Source: Medicago truncatula (Eukaryota > Streptophyta > Magnoliopsida > Fabales > Fabaceae). From it: a stretch of 64,000 nucleotides of DNA. Positions 1 to 11,534 of the stretch are shown here, in pieces (position 1 is the stretch's first letter; each line of letters opens with the position of its first letter). Location: contig NC_053047.1 in the NCBI RefSeq assembly GCF_003473485.1, positions 6,277,001-6,341,000 on the forward strand, given 5' to 3'. The notes under the pieces are model-generated. The model saw nothing but the letters and a program-made list of their open reading frames with translations, did no database searches and was not told the origin of the DNA. Both the position numbers and the translations under genes were made by a program.

Positions 1-2233
1 CACTTGGCCGTTTAGAGATCAATGTTAAGAATATGGGTGCCATATTTGAATTTATTTATAAAATCAGTTTTAAAATATTTTTTATTTTTTTTATTGTTTT
101 ATTAAACTCAACAGTGTGGCTGAAGGGACTAACTTATTCATGTGTGAGTAATGATTTGGACCAACTTGATACTTTTAAAACATACATGACCAACTTGAAA
201 CTTTTAAAACATAAGAAACTAACTGAAAACCTAGAATAAACATAAGAGGCAAACATGCAATTAGAGTGAGTTAAAAAGAAAATATATGTATATAATACTA
301 ACTACTAAGTTAAAATAATAATTTTGGTGTCCTTGTAAAACTGTGCCCTAGGCGCGGCCGTCCCTCCTGCCCACGATGTAGATCAACTCATTGAGTCAAG
401 AGTTAAGACGTCTAAGGAGTTTGAGAAATTGGTTCAAGTTCAAATCTTAGCTTCTTAGATAATATGTGAATATTAAACTTCGTCCTTGAATATGTAACCA
501 TCAATCAACTTCTTTGAATTTTTTCGAAATAGTCAAACTATTTCTTAATTTGTTGCACGCCTATCAAATGAGTTCCTCCATTAATATCAAATGTTAGGCA
601 CATTAACATGTGTTGTAAAATACTAACGTGTCGATCTATGTCACCTCTCGCACAAGACGAGATCAATTTAATACTGAAATTTAACATGGACCAATTTAAA
701 AGTTAAATTTACATACACCATAGAAAAACTCATTCGTTAAATATCTAAACTTTCATGAAAAATCCATCTTCTCTCATCAATCAAACTAACTATAAATTTC
801 ACCAACATCAAACTCCCAAATAAAAATAAAAATAAAAAAAACACAACTCTTCCTCATCTTTCATCAATCAATAGATCTTTTATGATAAGAGAGAAATTTA
901 GATCTTAAAAAAAAATGGAGGTAAATTGAAAGAAGTATTAGAGAGACAACATGAACACGATGGAAACAAAAGTAAAGGTCACTCAATAGATTAATTTAGC
1001 GGATGTTTGAACAAGATGAATTAATTCAACGTTTTTAAGGAACTTATTCACTCCACTTACGCTTATGCATCAAACGATGAAGTAATTTTAGAATCAAAAA
1101 AAATGAAAAGTCGTTGGGTTGTGTTTATACATATATAGCTCGCCCATCTTTTATATTCCAACTATGAAACTCTAATGCCTTGGCTAAGATTTTCAACCAA
1201 ATTTTAATAAAATGTGTTCCGGACTTGGCCGCAACCCATATCGTCAGCTCAATATACAAAGGCTCGTTAACCCTTAACCTCGTCACATGGCAACACATAA
1301 GACCTCATGTGTGCCTCACCGCACGCATGCCTCATCTAATATGGACCTTCCATCTAATCTCTTATAGCCTCCTGCTCCTTGCTTTGTCTATCACGGTCAT
1401 AAACAACTACACTCCACTATATAAGTGTGTATCTGTGCCACATCAAAAGTCCGATCATATTTTACCACTTTTCGCACACTTTTTCGTTCTCAATCTCTTT
1501 CGGAGTGCTAATATGTTATGTAAGTCCCTTCCCCTCACTGGAGAATGTCTTCTACCGCACTGAAGAATGTCTCCACTACTTTTGAAATTGTCTTGCGCGA
1601 GCACTTCCATCGGTCATTCATCATTTTGGTCTATTTCATATTAAAATGCTTTTTGCAGGTTGTTTATCAAGTGCCTCTTCATAATGTTACTCCAATATTT
1701 TTTTGGTATATTTGAAATGCCGAAAATTGTTTTAAGCGCCAAATTTTAATTGTTTTGATAATCATGATTTTCCACCAAATGCAAAAGAAAAATAATATGG
1801 AGTGGAAAATCAAATACCTCTCTAGGTTCATACTTCTTTTATCTTTGAGTGATCAACACCAAAAGTAGACAAAGGTGAAAAGCAAGATGTAATTATTTAG
1901 TGAGAAACGATTAATAAATGAGAGCTCCATCTCAAATATTCTATGTTTTATAGTTTGATGCTAAAATTTATCAACTTTTTGATGGAGAAGATCTAACGAC
2001 CTATATTTTTGGCAGTAGAGGGTGTCGTAGATGAAGAGGATCTCAAAAAAAAAAAAACAATAGAGATTAATTTCGCCCTTATTTTGGAAGATCTTGATTG
2101 ATGATAAATGACTAAGATTTGAGTTTTTTATTTATGGATTTGATGTTGTATTTTATGGATAGATTGACGGATGAAAGAGAAAGGGGAAATATGTGTTTTC
2201 ACCAAGTACTAGGTTTATGATGAATTATTTAGA
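1..2233. other. Repeat-rich intergenic DNA, no supported gene
   Basis: No convincing gene is visible. The 127-codon open frame at 1180-1563 has no recognisable domain. The stretch around 1410-1500 has a TATA-like ctatataag followed by pyrimidine-rich text, which would fit a decayed LTR, but I see no partner repeat or primer-binding site. Short GC-rich text near 350-375 looks like a repeat edge. The stretch at 590-690 resembles, loosely, the stretch at 3650-3860 to the right of the inverted-repeat element. Confidence 0.5.
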
Positions 2234-3602
2234 GAGTAAATAGTCAATTATTCCTTTGAAATTGTAGTTTTTGTAAAAATAAAAAAAAAACCTTGAATTT
2301 TGCAAAATATCAAAAACTTCCTGAAATTGTCAAACGACGGTCAAATACCCTCCCCCTCCCCCGTTAATTTCCTCCATCCAACATGTTGACATGGTTGTTA
2401 ACTGCCATGTGGCACTGCCACATGATAAAAAAAATCATGCCACATCACAGGGGATAATTGACTATATTTTTTATTTTTTTTATAAAGAAATCTGATCTTT
2501 TTTTTCTTTTCAAAATTAACATTTGTGTCACCCACTCACCTTGCAAATACCCCCTGGAATTTAACATTTACGTGCATGTACCCCCTCAAATTTATACTAC
2601 TTATATACAAATTACACCTTAAAATTATTTAAATGGTAGAATTAAGTCTAACTAAGAAAAAGTTATTATATTTTCTTGTCTATAATGTTCATCAAAGAAA
2701 CTTAAATTTTGATCCTACCATGGTAGGCCTGCAGCAAATCCTTAAATACATCTTTAGCTTGAAGGAATGTAAGTTGGTACCTATTATCTCATTTTGAATA
2801 TAAGATTGTAACTGCCTTTTCAAGAAAAGCAATGATTTTAAAGTATCTACCGGTGGCCACCAATATAAAACCTCATCACAAAGCAGGTGTTAATTGTGGA
2901 TTCAATAACAAATTAATTCCAGATATATAGTATAATGTCATCCAAATACATCCAATATTTCAATTACAAATTCTCATAATGAAAGCAAGTGGCAAAGAGC
3001 TTTTGAATGTCACTTACTGCTTTTAAAAGTCACAAAAGAAAACAAGTTGTTGAGATGGACAGAAAGAGTATTGAAGTGAAAGCAAGACAAGCTTCTGCTA
3101 ACTCACATAGGCATAAGAAAGATACCAATAGGAGTAAGTCTTTGAGAAAACTCATGTGTCTAATTTGCAAAGAGATAAAAAATGCAGAAAACGAAGAACC
3201 TTGGGAGTATTGGAGGGGATATATCCCCTTCAACTATGGTGTAATTTAAGTTTTAAATTTGAGGGTATATGTACGTAAATGTTAAATTTGAGGAAGGTAT
3301 TTGCAAGGTGAGTGCGTGGCACAAATGTTAATTTTGAAAAAAAAAAAAAAAACAGATTTTTAGAAAGAAAAGAAATTAAAAATATAGTCAATTACCCCCT
3401 GTGACGTGGCATGACTTTTTTGATCATGTGGCAGTGCCACGTGGCAGTTAACAACCATGTCAGCATGTTAGATGGAGGAAATTTACGAAGTGGTATTTGA
3501 GTTACGTTCAATAATTTCAAAAGGATTTTTGATGTTTTGCAAAATTCATAAGGATTTTTGACGAAAGTTACAATTTTAAGGGGCAATAGATTATTTAGTC
3601 AT
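2234..3602. mobile_element. DNA transposon with about 365-bp terminal inverted repeats (Mutator-like, non-autonomous)
   Basis: The left arm (about 2234-2600) and the right arm (about 3240-3602) are inverted copies of each other. Shared blocks include the gtaaatag/ctaaataa ends, the stretch around catgtggcactgccac at 2409-2424 matching gtggcagtgccacgtgg at 3427-3443, and inner segments around ccttgcaaatac and gtatttgcaaggtgag. Immediate flanks read ttatttaga (2225-2233) and ttttttaga (3603-3611), a possible 9-bp target-site duplication with one mismatch, which fits the Mutator superfamily. No transposase is present. The unique core (about 2640-3240) holds an 80-codon basic open frame that may be captured host sequence. 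Confidence 0.7.
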
Positions 3603-4194
3603 TTTTTTAGATTTTCGGATGATGCAAATTTCATTATTAAATTGATCCCTATTAAATTTCACTGTCATATTGGTACCTGCATAAGTGGGAGGTCACGTCG
3701 ATGGACACATTGACATTTAGTAGTGCATGTCTAATGTCCGGACTTGACGGATTGGTAGACATGAAGCAAATTAAGGAATGAATTGGCTATTTTAAAATAT
3801 TCAACGATGAAGTTGACTAATGGTCACAATTTCAAGAAATAAGTAGTCTATTCACTCAAGATAATACAATAATAATAAATAACTTTTACCTAAAAAAGAT
3901 AACTAGACACTAAATTAATATGTTCGAATATTTTTCACTCTAAAAACAAGTTTGATTTAAGATTTAGTATAAATATACTCTTTATCACTTCCAATGGAAG
4001 TGAGATCTACATATAATATTAGTTTTCATTTTTTTTATAAAGCTAATAAAAACAAAACAAAACAAAAACAGACTATTCTCGAGGGAAAGTTCCAACAGAC
4101 TAACTCCTTAGAAGATTGGGGAGGTCTTCTGAAGGAGAATCATGTGAATCAGCAAGTCATTGTTAGAAGAAGATGACAATCAAATTATTCATCA

Positions 4195-5300
4195 TAATGG
4201 TTTTAACTTTCTTAATAATTTATTACAATTAGCTTTTTAGATCCGATATGAGACTATCTCCAAGTCAATAAGATGACATTAAAAAAAATTCACTAGATTG
4301 GTTTGCCTCTCAAATGGACGATTCCATAAATCGAACTTCTGGAGTCGTTCATTTGAATTAATCTTTCAATTTTATTTTAAGAACAGTGATGTTTCAAAAT
4401 TTGATTTCTTAATTAATTATTTATTCAACTATAATCTTAATAATTCGAGAGAAATTTATCATCCAGCTATTTTTCAATCTATGTGTTTCATCCCTTAAAC
4501 ATCAAGAGGTATGAAATAGAGGGAGTAGTTTTGATGTATGGTAAATCTTTATAATATGCTAACAAATTTTCATGCTGTTGTAAAAATAGGCTAGAAACAT
4601 GATGGATAAGGCTAGCATAAAAAAAAAACCACATGTAAGAGGTTTTTAATTTAAATTAATTATTAATATTTAGCATCTCATTTAAAAACCACACATTTCA
4701 TGCAATAATACAATCTATTACTACATTATTAGATTAGTATTGGACGATCGACTTTTTAACTTCGATAAATTGGTTCCAAAATATTTGATAGAAATCGTGA
4801 GTCGTCTAATCTTAATAAGATGATTCAAATCGAAAATTACATGATCATGTTGAAGCAATTCAGGTTTTTTTTTTTTAGAGTAGGCTATTCAAATTCAACT
4901 AATGGTGATATATATGATTTGCAGAAATAATGTTCACAATTTTTTATTTATATTTATTGATTTATTTTCATAAAATGAACCCATTAAAAGTAATGTTTGT
5001 TTTGTTGTGTATAGGTTGGACAACAAACAAAGACTATATTTATTGATTTATTTAGTTTCCCTTAAACAGAATGTTTTCAGCTGGTTGATTTATTTTGGAA
5101 TTACGTTTATTTTCAAATGTAATAATGTTACATTTTTATCGGTGAGTAGATTCAAGTTTCAAATTATTTAATTTCCGAATTGGTTTCCAAAATCTATACA
5201 CAAAAGTGTATAACTAACGCAATATTCTGATTTAATTAAACCACTTATATGTAGTTGTCTATACATATATTATGATTCTGATTATAACTTCAGACGAAGT
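4195..5300 (+). pseudogene. KIN/LEA-like pseudogene (intron 1 to 3' flank only)
   Basis: This stretch is a decayed paralogue of the intact gene at 8353-9821. The intron-1 text around 4290-4360 matches 8560-8620. A broken exon 2 sits at about 4588-4636, where the ATGATGGATAAGGCTAGC core survives but the rest is replaced by A-rich sequence. The exon-3 acceptor and the first codons (around 5024-5040) match but run into noncoding sequence. The 3' flank continues to match up to about 5374 against 10317. Exon 1 is absent, replaced by unrelated text upstream of about 4190. No reading frame is restored by a simple change, so I call it dead. Confidence 0.75.
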
Positions 5301-5373
5301 ACATTAGTTAACACCGAAGAGAAATATTCTAAAAAATGAACAAGACATTCAACCGATGAGACCTCTCAATTAT

Positions 5374-5675
5374 GGTTCAAGTGAATTAAGTCCAACAAAA
5401 GAAAGAAAAATATAAAACAAAAATGCATCTACAACGTATAATTTAAAATTTTCTTTCAAACATTAAAAATAAAATAACATTCAAAATCATGAAGGTTGAC
5501 GTTCACAAATCCTAGTAACTAGTAAAATTGTTGAAATTGCAAGATCGAACACCGTGATAAGTGTTCGAACCCTAGATTATCAACTTATGTGATTGAATTC
5601 TCAAGCGATGACAACAGTCATTTCGCCTATCTAAAAAAAATAAAAATTGACGGATTCAGGATTCATCAAACATAA
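5374..5675. other. Intergenic, possible tRNA-like SINE remnant
   Basis: Lies downstream of the minus-strand KIN-like gene. Around 5525-5640 there is a B-box-like gtgttcgaaccc and an A-rich end, compatible with an old SINE remnant. No gene is seen. Confidence 0.3.
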
Positions 5676-6911
5676 TTAGTTCCTGTTTGTTGCATCCTTT
5701 GCAGAATCAACAACTCCTTGAGCTTTTGCCTGCATCTGCTGACCAGCCTACACATAATAAAAGAAGAAAAAAATGTAAGCAACAGTTTTATATTTAGGCC
5801 CATGAATTTTATGTATAAGCTATATTAATGGGAGCCCCTAATATGGACCTCAAAAATAAAGATCCACCAATGAACCATGCATATTACCTGCTATAGCATG
5901 TTACCCTAGTAAAAAATGAATTTTATTATCTTCATCACAAAATCACCCAACTAATTCACTCTTCTCCAAGCACTAGCCCGCATGACTTTGATTTGCAGTA
6001 AAGTCATTTGAGATTTGATAAGCAAGCTTATGGATACAACTTAACAACAATTAAGTGACATTGGGTTGCTATTTTATTTTGTTAATTCACCCCGGGAATC
6101 ATTTTTTTACATTTAAATGAAATTAAAATTAAAATAACAGAAATTAGTTGGGTTTTTGTTTCTGTTATGCAGGAAGAGATTACACAAGCAGTAAAATAAA
6201 AGGATTGACATATGTGAATTAATATTAATGTTCACGGAAAAAAAATTGAGCTACCGAAAAAGAATAAGAAATAAGTTCCAAGTTCTCAACCTCCAGTTAA
6301 AACTTATGTGCAAAATGCAATAGTGATGATGAAAGTTCAAAATCCAACATCATAGATCTATGTAGAAATTAATGATTATTTTCTTGTAAGATTCAACCAA
6401 ATCTTCCTTTCCAACTCTCTTTCAATTCCATCCACCTTCCAATAACTTCTGTGAAACTACCACTGTCCCTCTCATTCCTTGCTCTAACCTTTTGTAATTT
6501 ATTTTAAGGTAACCTGTTGTAGTAGGTAATTGCACAGGTCCATGGATGGACCTTTATTTTTAGGGTCCATATTAGGGACTCCCTATATTAATTTTGTAAA
6601 CTAAAAACTATTACCTCTTGTGTTGATTCTTTGGCAGACTGGGCAGCATTGCTAGCCTTGTCCATCAAGTTGCTAGCTTTTTCCTATAATCAACACAAAA
6701 AATATATGTAATTAATAGATTACTATATAAATTAAAATTGAGTGCATTAACATTTATATGTATATATTCCTAGGACATTAATTACTATAAGAAAAATTCA
6801 CTAACTTAAATTTATTAAAAAAATTATTGAAGTATGAGAGAAGAGAAGGGAAACCTGGGTTTGGCCCTTGATCTGACCAGCATTGTAGCTTGCATTGTTA
6901 GAAGAGTCCAT
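5676..6911 (-). CDS. KIN1/KIN2-like stress-induced small hydrophilic protein (gene A)
   Basis: Three exons on the minus strand: 6911-6855, 6683-6615 and 5747-5676 (57+69+72 nt), giving 65 aa plus TAA. All junctions are GT-AG. The protein starts MDSSNNASYNAGQIKGQTQ and continues with EKASNLMDKASNAAQSAKES and AGQQMQAKAQGVVDSAK. It is short, Ala/Gln/Lys-rich, without a membrane segment or signal peptide. This layout (AGQ...K, then DKA..AA, then AGQ...A) matches the KIN1/KIN2/COR6.6 group of cold-, drought- and ABA-induced LEA-like proteins, whose Arabidopsis members are about 66 aa. They are thought to be cytosolic protectants; the biochemical role is not settled. A TATA-like tatatat lies about 100 bp upstream (near 7013). 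The gene is divergent from gene B with about 1.44 kb between the start codons. It is too small to be found by ORF length alone. Confidence 0.88.
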
Positions 6912-8352
6912 CTTATCTTGTGAATATGAAATTAATCAACTGAATGAATTGAAGATTATGAGAAATAGTTGAATGAAAGATTAATGTTGTGATTAATGTT
7001 GAGAATTAACTCAATATATACGCAATGTTTACCATGGATATTGCACTATTTGTGGTTCTTGTAGCTATTTTTGGGAGTGTGTGTGAAAGAGATATGGATC
7101 AGTTTGATCAGGAAAATTTCCTTTACTATTTTGAGGTTATCATTTGAGAGCCACATACAGTGTTTTTGGAGTTTGGACTAATGTTTAATAAATGTGATAC
7201 AGGAATCAATTAAAGAGAAATAATATAATATTGACAACCATTTTGAGTAAACCTAATAAACAACTCTTTATAAAAATTTATTTTAGTTTTTTTCAATCAT
7301 TTTTAACTTGTTTTAGTTATTGTGCTGCTAATATCTATATTGTCTTGTATATTTTCTATTGTCTTAAAATTGTTATAAATTTGTGGTTCAAAATTCAATT
7401 TTATTTGTCTTAACCTCTACTTTAGATAGGTAGTGTGTTGTCGAATAATCCAAATCCTTTCTTTTGGTGGTGAATAATAATCCAAGTTCTTAGGTAACTA
7501 AAATATGTTCAATGATTATTTAGAAAAACAAGAGAAATGTTAAAAACATTCTCTTTCTATCATTCTATGTAACATTTACTTTCTGATGTGGTGAAATCCA
7601 TGTAGATCTCACCACTTTATGTCAGATCTATTTCTAATGTATGGTACACTTGAATTTCATCCAATAATAAAGTAAGTGTGTGTGAGAGTGTTAAAAAAAT
7701 AGTATAATTCAGACTTTATGTAAGATCTATTTTCAATGTATGGTACCGTATATACATTTTTATTAAAATCATATTTGATAGGAAGAGAGAAAAATTGACC
7801 CTTTACTATAATCCAGACTCATTTTAGTGTTATATTTTTAGTCAAATGACCTACTAACTCAAATCACACACTTTAAGTGTGGAGAATCGGGAGTTCGAAC
7901 ACCTATCATTATATATTATTATTCTTGCAGTTATAAAGAGTTGTACTTGGAGGATAAACACATCTTAGTATCTAATATATTGTTATATGAATAAAGTTTT
8001 GTACCCAATAAATTAATTGACTTATTACATCAATCAATTTAATTAAAATTTCGCTATGAACTCTGTCAATGCTAATTAATTATATGAACGAATCTCCTTC
8101 ACATATTATATTACAATGGTTCCTAAGCTTTCTTTCTAAGAATAGTAGTATGAAATGTTCTCTTGTGAAAACGGATATGAAGGAGCAAATTGTGAATCTC
8201 AATTTGCACACATGTTGAATACTCCAATGATTTGAAAAACTATTTAAGTTCCAACAGACACAGTGAGAAATAACCATCTCAAACATACAAAGTTCAAACA
8301 AAACTAACTCTACATTTCATATTCATTAAGTTTCTAAACACTTTCATAGAAA
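6912..8352. other. Shared intergenic region of the divergent KIN-like pair
   Basis: This 1.44-kb interval must hold both promoters. A TATA-like tatatata on the gene A side is near 7013. Around 7528-7700 the text begins and ends with related agaaatgttaaaaacattctc and gagagtgttaaaa blocks, suggesting a small MITE. Around 7845-7935 is a fragment of the tRNA-like short repeat described elsewhere. I see no clear stress-response cis-element cluster. Confidence 0.4.
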
Positions 8353-9821
8353 ATGGACTCACAAAAGATGAGCTACAATGCTGGACAAGCCAAGGGCCAA
8401 ACTGAGGTCTGCCTTAATGAAATCTCACTATCGTATAATCTCTTCATTTCATATCTCTTGATGTTTTTCACTTTCTTATTCATCGTAATTAGTTTTTTAA
8501 ATCCGCTACAAGACTAATCTTCGAGACTGTAATATGATTTTCTTTTACATGAGGTTGGTTTGCTTCTGAAATGGACGACTCTAGGAATCGAACTTTTGAA
8601 GTCGTCTATTTGAAATCTTGCTTTCTTCATAATATGCTAACAAATTTTCATGCTATTGTAGGAAAAGGCTAGCACCATGACAGACAAGGCTAGCAATGCT
8701 GCTCAATCTGCAAAAGAATCCGTTCAAGAGGTTTTTATTTTTAATTAAATATCAACATTTAGTCTTTCATTTGAATAAATTCACTCTATTCAAACAAAAT
8801 TACACATTTGATGTGATCATGCAATCTAGTATGTAAGATTAGTATTAGACGACAAATTTTTCAACTTTGATAAATCGGGTCAAAAATATAAGATTCAAAC
8901 AAAATTACACATTTGATGTGATCATGCAATCTAGTATGTAAGATTAGTATTAGACGACAAATTTTTCAACTTTGATAAATCGGGTCAAAAATATAAGATT
9001 AAAATGTCAAATTTTTTTTAATGACAAAAACAAACCCAATGGAACTCAAACCCACAATCACTTGATTAGAAGTCAAGCGCCTTATCCATTAGGCCATGGG
9101 TGCTTCTCATGGTAGATTTTTAATCTTAATAAACATGATTTAGATCGATAACTTATATATGTTGATATATATCATTTGTAAGAAATAATATTACTAATTT
9201 TTTATTTATATTTATTGATTTTTTATTATATGAACCAAGTTAAGGAGAAGCATGGAGAGATTAAGACATTTCAACTAGGTTAGCACTTTCCAGGGATCCT
9301 ATCCTTTGCCGCTAACTCAAAATATATATTATTAAAAAAAAGAAAAATATATATAAGAAGGGGATCAAACTAAAACCCTCAAAAAGGCAAAACATAATAG
9401 AAAAATGAAACAAGAGAAAACAATCTTAGGGAATCGAAAATTCGGTAGTCTCTATCCCGAAAGAAATCCTCCCCTAAAATAGAGGCATAGTCTCCCACCA
9501 AACAACACCAACAATATTGTGAATGTGATTGGCTAACTTATCTGCACATCAATTCACTTCGCGCTAAATATGAAAATAGAACGTCTAAAGTCGCAATTGT
9601 AACCAATTGTGCCAACGGTTTCGTAATCTATATGGAAAATATCCCACAGGCAGCATGCAAACCTACCAGAGAACCATCATATTTATTGATTTATTTTCAT
9701 AAAATAGACCCTTAAAATTAAGGCTTTGTTTTGTTGTTTATAGGCTGGACAGCAAGCACAGGCTAAAGCACAAGGAGCTGTTGATGCAGTGAAGAATGCA
9801 ACAGGGATGAACAACAACTAA
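8353..9821 (+). CDS. KIN1/KIN2-like stress-induced small hydrophilic protein (gene B)
   Basis: Three exons: 8353-8406, 8662-8730 and 9744-9821 (54+69+78 nt), giving 66 aa plus TAA, with GT-AG introns at the same positions as gene A. The protein begins MDSQKMSYNAGQAKGQTE, has a middle block with DKASNAAQSAKES and ends AGQQAQAKAQGAVDAV...NNN. It is about the length of Arabidopsis KIN1 and the same type of Ala/Gln/Lys-rich hydrophilic protein. Intron 2 is long (1,013 bp) because it gained a perfect 105-bp tandem duplication, a tRNA-Arg-like sequence and a LINE RNase H fragment; gene A and the pseudogene lack these. Role as a cold/drought/ABA-induced protectant is inferred from the family. Confidence 0.88.
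8788..8997. repeat. Perfect 105-bp tandem duplication in intron 2 of KIN-like gene B
   Basis: 8788-8892 and 8893-8997 read identically over 105 bp, beginning attcaaacaaaattacac and ending caaaaatataag. The single-copy counterpart in the pseudogene (around 4700-4800) is only partly similar. Perfect identity implies a recent event or assembly duplication. Confidence 0.9.
9031..9103 (-). tRNA. tRNA-Arg(UCU)-like sequence, probably a pseudogene
   Basis: Minus-strand 73-nt cloverleaf: D-arm with GGCCTAATGGATAAGGC, anticodon stem CTTGA/TCAAG around a CTTCTAA loop (anticodon TCT), and a T-arm with GTGGG and loop TTTGAGT. The acceptor 5' half GCACCCA pairs imperfectly with TGGGTTT: pair 2 is C/T and pair 1 is G/T, and the T-loop has TTTGAGT where TTCGAxT is usual. 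These flaws, and the position inside a host intron with no clear terminator, suggest a decayed tRNA or tRNA-derived insertion. Confidence 0.5.
9222..9678 (-). mobile_element. LINE (L1-type) RNase H fragment in intron 2 of KIN-like gene B
   Basis: On the minus strand, about 9535-9580 reads, with one stop, as REVN*CADKLANH, the typical C-terminal RNase H motif of plant L1 LINEs; the remaining frames are broken. The insertion is bracketed by an atatttattgattt repeat at 9208-9221 and 9679-9692, consistent with a target-site duplication. The pseudogene at 4.9-5.0 kb keeps this sequence once, as an empty site. The element is 5'-truncated and dead. Confidence 0.65.
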
Positions 9822-10320
9822 TTACAATGATCGAGCAAAATGGATGATTATGGCAGATTTAGTTTCCCTTAAATAAAATATGTTCAGATAGTTAACTTTT
9901 TTTGCAAGAACATTTTATTTTCAAATGTAATAATGTTACATTTTTATTAGCTAGAAGATTCAAGTTTCAAATTTGAATGGAATAGAAATTTATTACATTC
10001 ACTTCCAAATTGGTGTCCAAAATCTTTACACATATAATCATCATTCATCAGTAATGCATTATAATTTATTGATTGAATTAATCAAACCACTGTTCCGTAA
10101 GTTTAGCTCAATTGATAAGAACAATGCATAATATATGTAAAGCTCGGAGTTCGAACTTCAGGCACCAACAAAAAAATCAAACCACTTACATGTAGCTGTC
10201 TATACATATGTGACTACCAATTATACCTTTAAAGAAAACACACTAATTAACACCAAAAAACAATATTTTAAAAACCGAACTATACATTAAACGGGTGAGA
10301 CCTCTAGATCATGGTACAAC
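9822..10320. repeat. 3' flank of KIN-like gene B with a tRNA-derived SINE at about 10084-10180
   Basis: 9822-10083 is the gene's 3' UTR and flank, matching the pseudogene flank. At 10084 a SINE-like sequence starts: an A-box-like tagctcaattgataag and a B-box-like ggagttcgaac with an A-rich tail (aaaaaaatc). The pseudogene flank lacks it: text around 5235 runs straight on where gene B has the insert. Confidence 0.5.
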
Positions 10321-10800
10321 TTTTTTTTTTTTTTTGAACAAGTCAAAATGAAATTATATTACCAAAAACAATAGCAATCTCTTAGCACAAGGTGTGCTTA
10401 AAAGACTACTACCAACATACAAGGAAACAATATCAAGAGGAAAACACCCTCCGGTGGTTAGTCAATGCCCAAACAAACCAAAAGACTTGACCACCACATC
10501 TGAGTTTCAAAAACAAAAGTTATATTTTTAGCTTTCAACCACACTAACGATAACAACTTATTTAGCTCGTTCAAACCAAAATAGCCAAGACAATATATGG
10601 CTCCACTACACAACCTTGATTAATTTCTACTGAACCATGGCAATGACCAATAGCCAAGAAGACATGATCACAAACACTACTACCAAGCTAAGACGGTGAG
10701 AATTTCCATTTATTGCGCTTAAAAAGCTTGCAGTAGTAACAAAATTGAAACTAAACCAGCAGCAGCATTTAATACATTGTTATGTCAAAAGCTTTGTGCC
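10318..10800 (-). mobile_element. LINE 3' end (poly-T on the plus strand)
   Basis: A 15-T run at about 10321-10335 followed by gaacaagtcaaaatgaaattatattacc is the usual appearance of a minus-strand LINE 3' end with its poly-A tail. No coding motif survives. The host flank has tcatggta at 10309-10316 and again at 11015-11022, a candidate target repeat, but other repeats lie in between, so the insertion is not simple. Confidence 0.45.
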
Positions 10801-10805
10801 ACCGA

Positions 10806-10975
10806 ACGGAGGTGTGTCACACTACACTAACACATGTGATTAAATTCAATTATGTCATTTTCTCAAATTATTAATGGTTTAGTTTTTTTTTTTTTGAGCA
10901 AAAACAGTTCAGGGTTGTGTCAAGTGTTTCGTGTTGTTGTCGGTGATTCATGTCAAAAGTCATGTTTAATTCATT
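10806..10975. repeat. Partial copy of the gtgtcggtg fold-back MITE family
   Basis: Text with cactaacacatgtgatta, a core of cattttctcaaattatta and a right half with gtgtcaagtgtttcgtgt and gtcggtgattcatg follows the layout of copies at 20.7, 25.6, 45.2-45.5, 47.0 and 52.1-52.4 kb. The middle is interrupted by a T run and gagcaaaaacagttc. Confidence 0.45.
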
Positions 10976-11035
10976 TACATGTCAAACTTTGTATCTGGAA
11001 AGCAGTCTCCCAAATCATGGTATAAAAAAGAATAA

Positions 11036-11313
11036 ATAAATAGTCATTTTGGTCCCCTAATGTGTGAGACATTGTCATTGATTGTTTAAAAATTTGCAAA
11101 TATGTCCCTAAGTGTTTGTTTTGTTTGAAAATTTATGGACTAAATTGATCGATGAAAAACACATTTGAGGACCAAAATTACAAACAAAATACATATTCTA
11201 GGATTAAAATGACTAACTAAAGTGACACTCGCGGTTGTATTTGCAATTTCGATAAATTCAAGGAGTACAATGATAACACCTCACATATTAAGAGATCAAT
11301 TGACTATTTACCC
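11036..11313. mobile_element. MITE with terminal inverted repeats
   Basis: The left end aaatagtcattttggtcccc continues with aatgtgtgagacattgtcattg. The right end read backwards is gggtaaatagtcaattgatc continuing with atgtgaggtgttatcattg. The two arms are therefore about 45-bp imperfect inverted repeats around an AT-rich core of about 190 bp. No coding potential. Confidence 0.65.
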
Positions 11314-11534
11314 AAAAAAGAATTAACCAAAGTAAGTATAATAAATATACGTTTTAACCTTTATAGCATCCACACTTTGAATCGAGGGTGACATACACAA
11401 TTACATTCAATTTTATCAAATTTTAAAACTATTATCAATGTCAACATGTCAGTGTTGTGTTTGGTATCTGATTTATAGATTTGATTTTTAACATAATTGG
11501 AAATGGTTTGACGACATCATTGGACATGATCGCC

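Noticed and set aside
1180..1563. 127-codon open frame
   Set aside because: No domain, no credible start context, sits in repeat-like DNA with a TATA-like motif inside it; I could not support a gene.
3007..3249. 80-codon open frame as a gene
   Set aside because: Lies inside the long inverted-repeat transposon and ends in its right arm; kept only as possible captured sequence.
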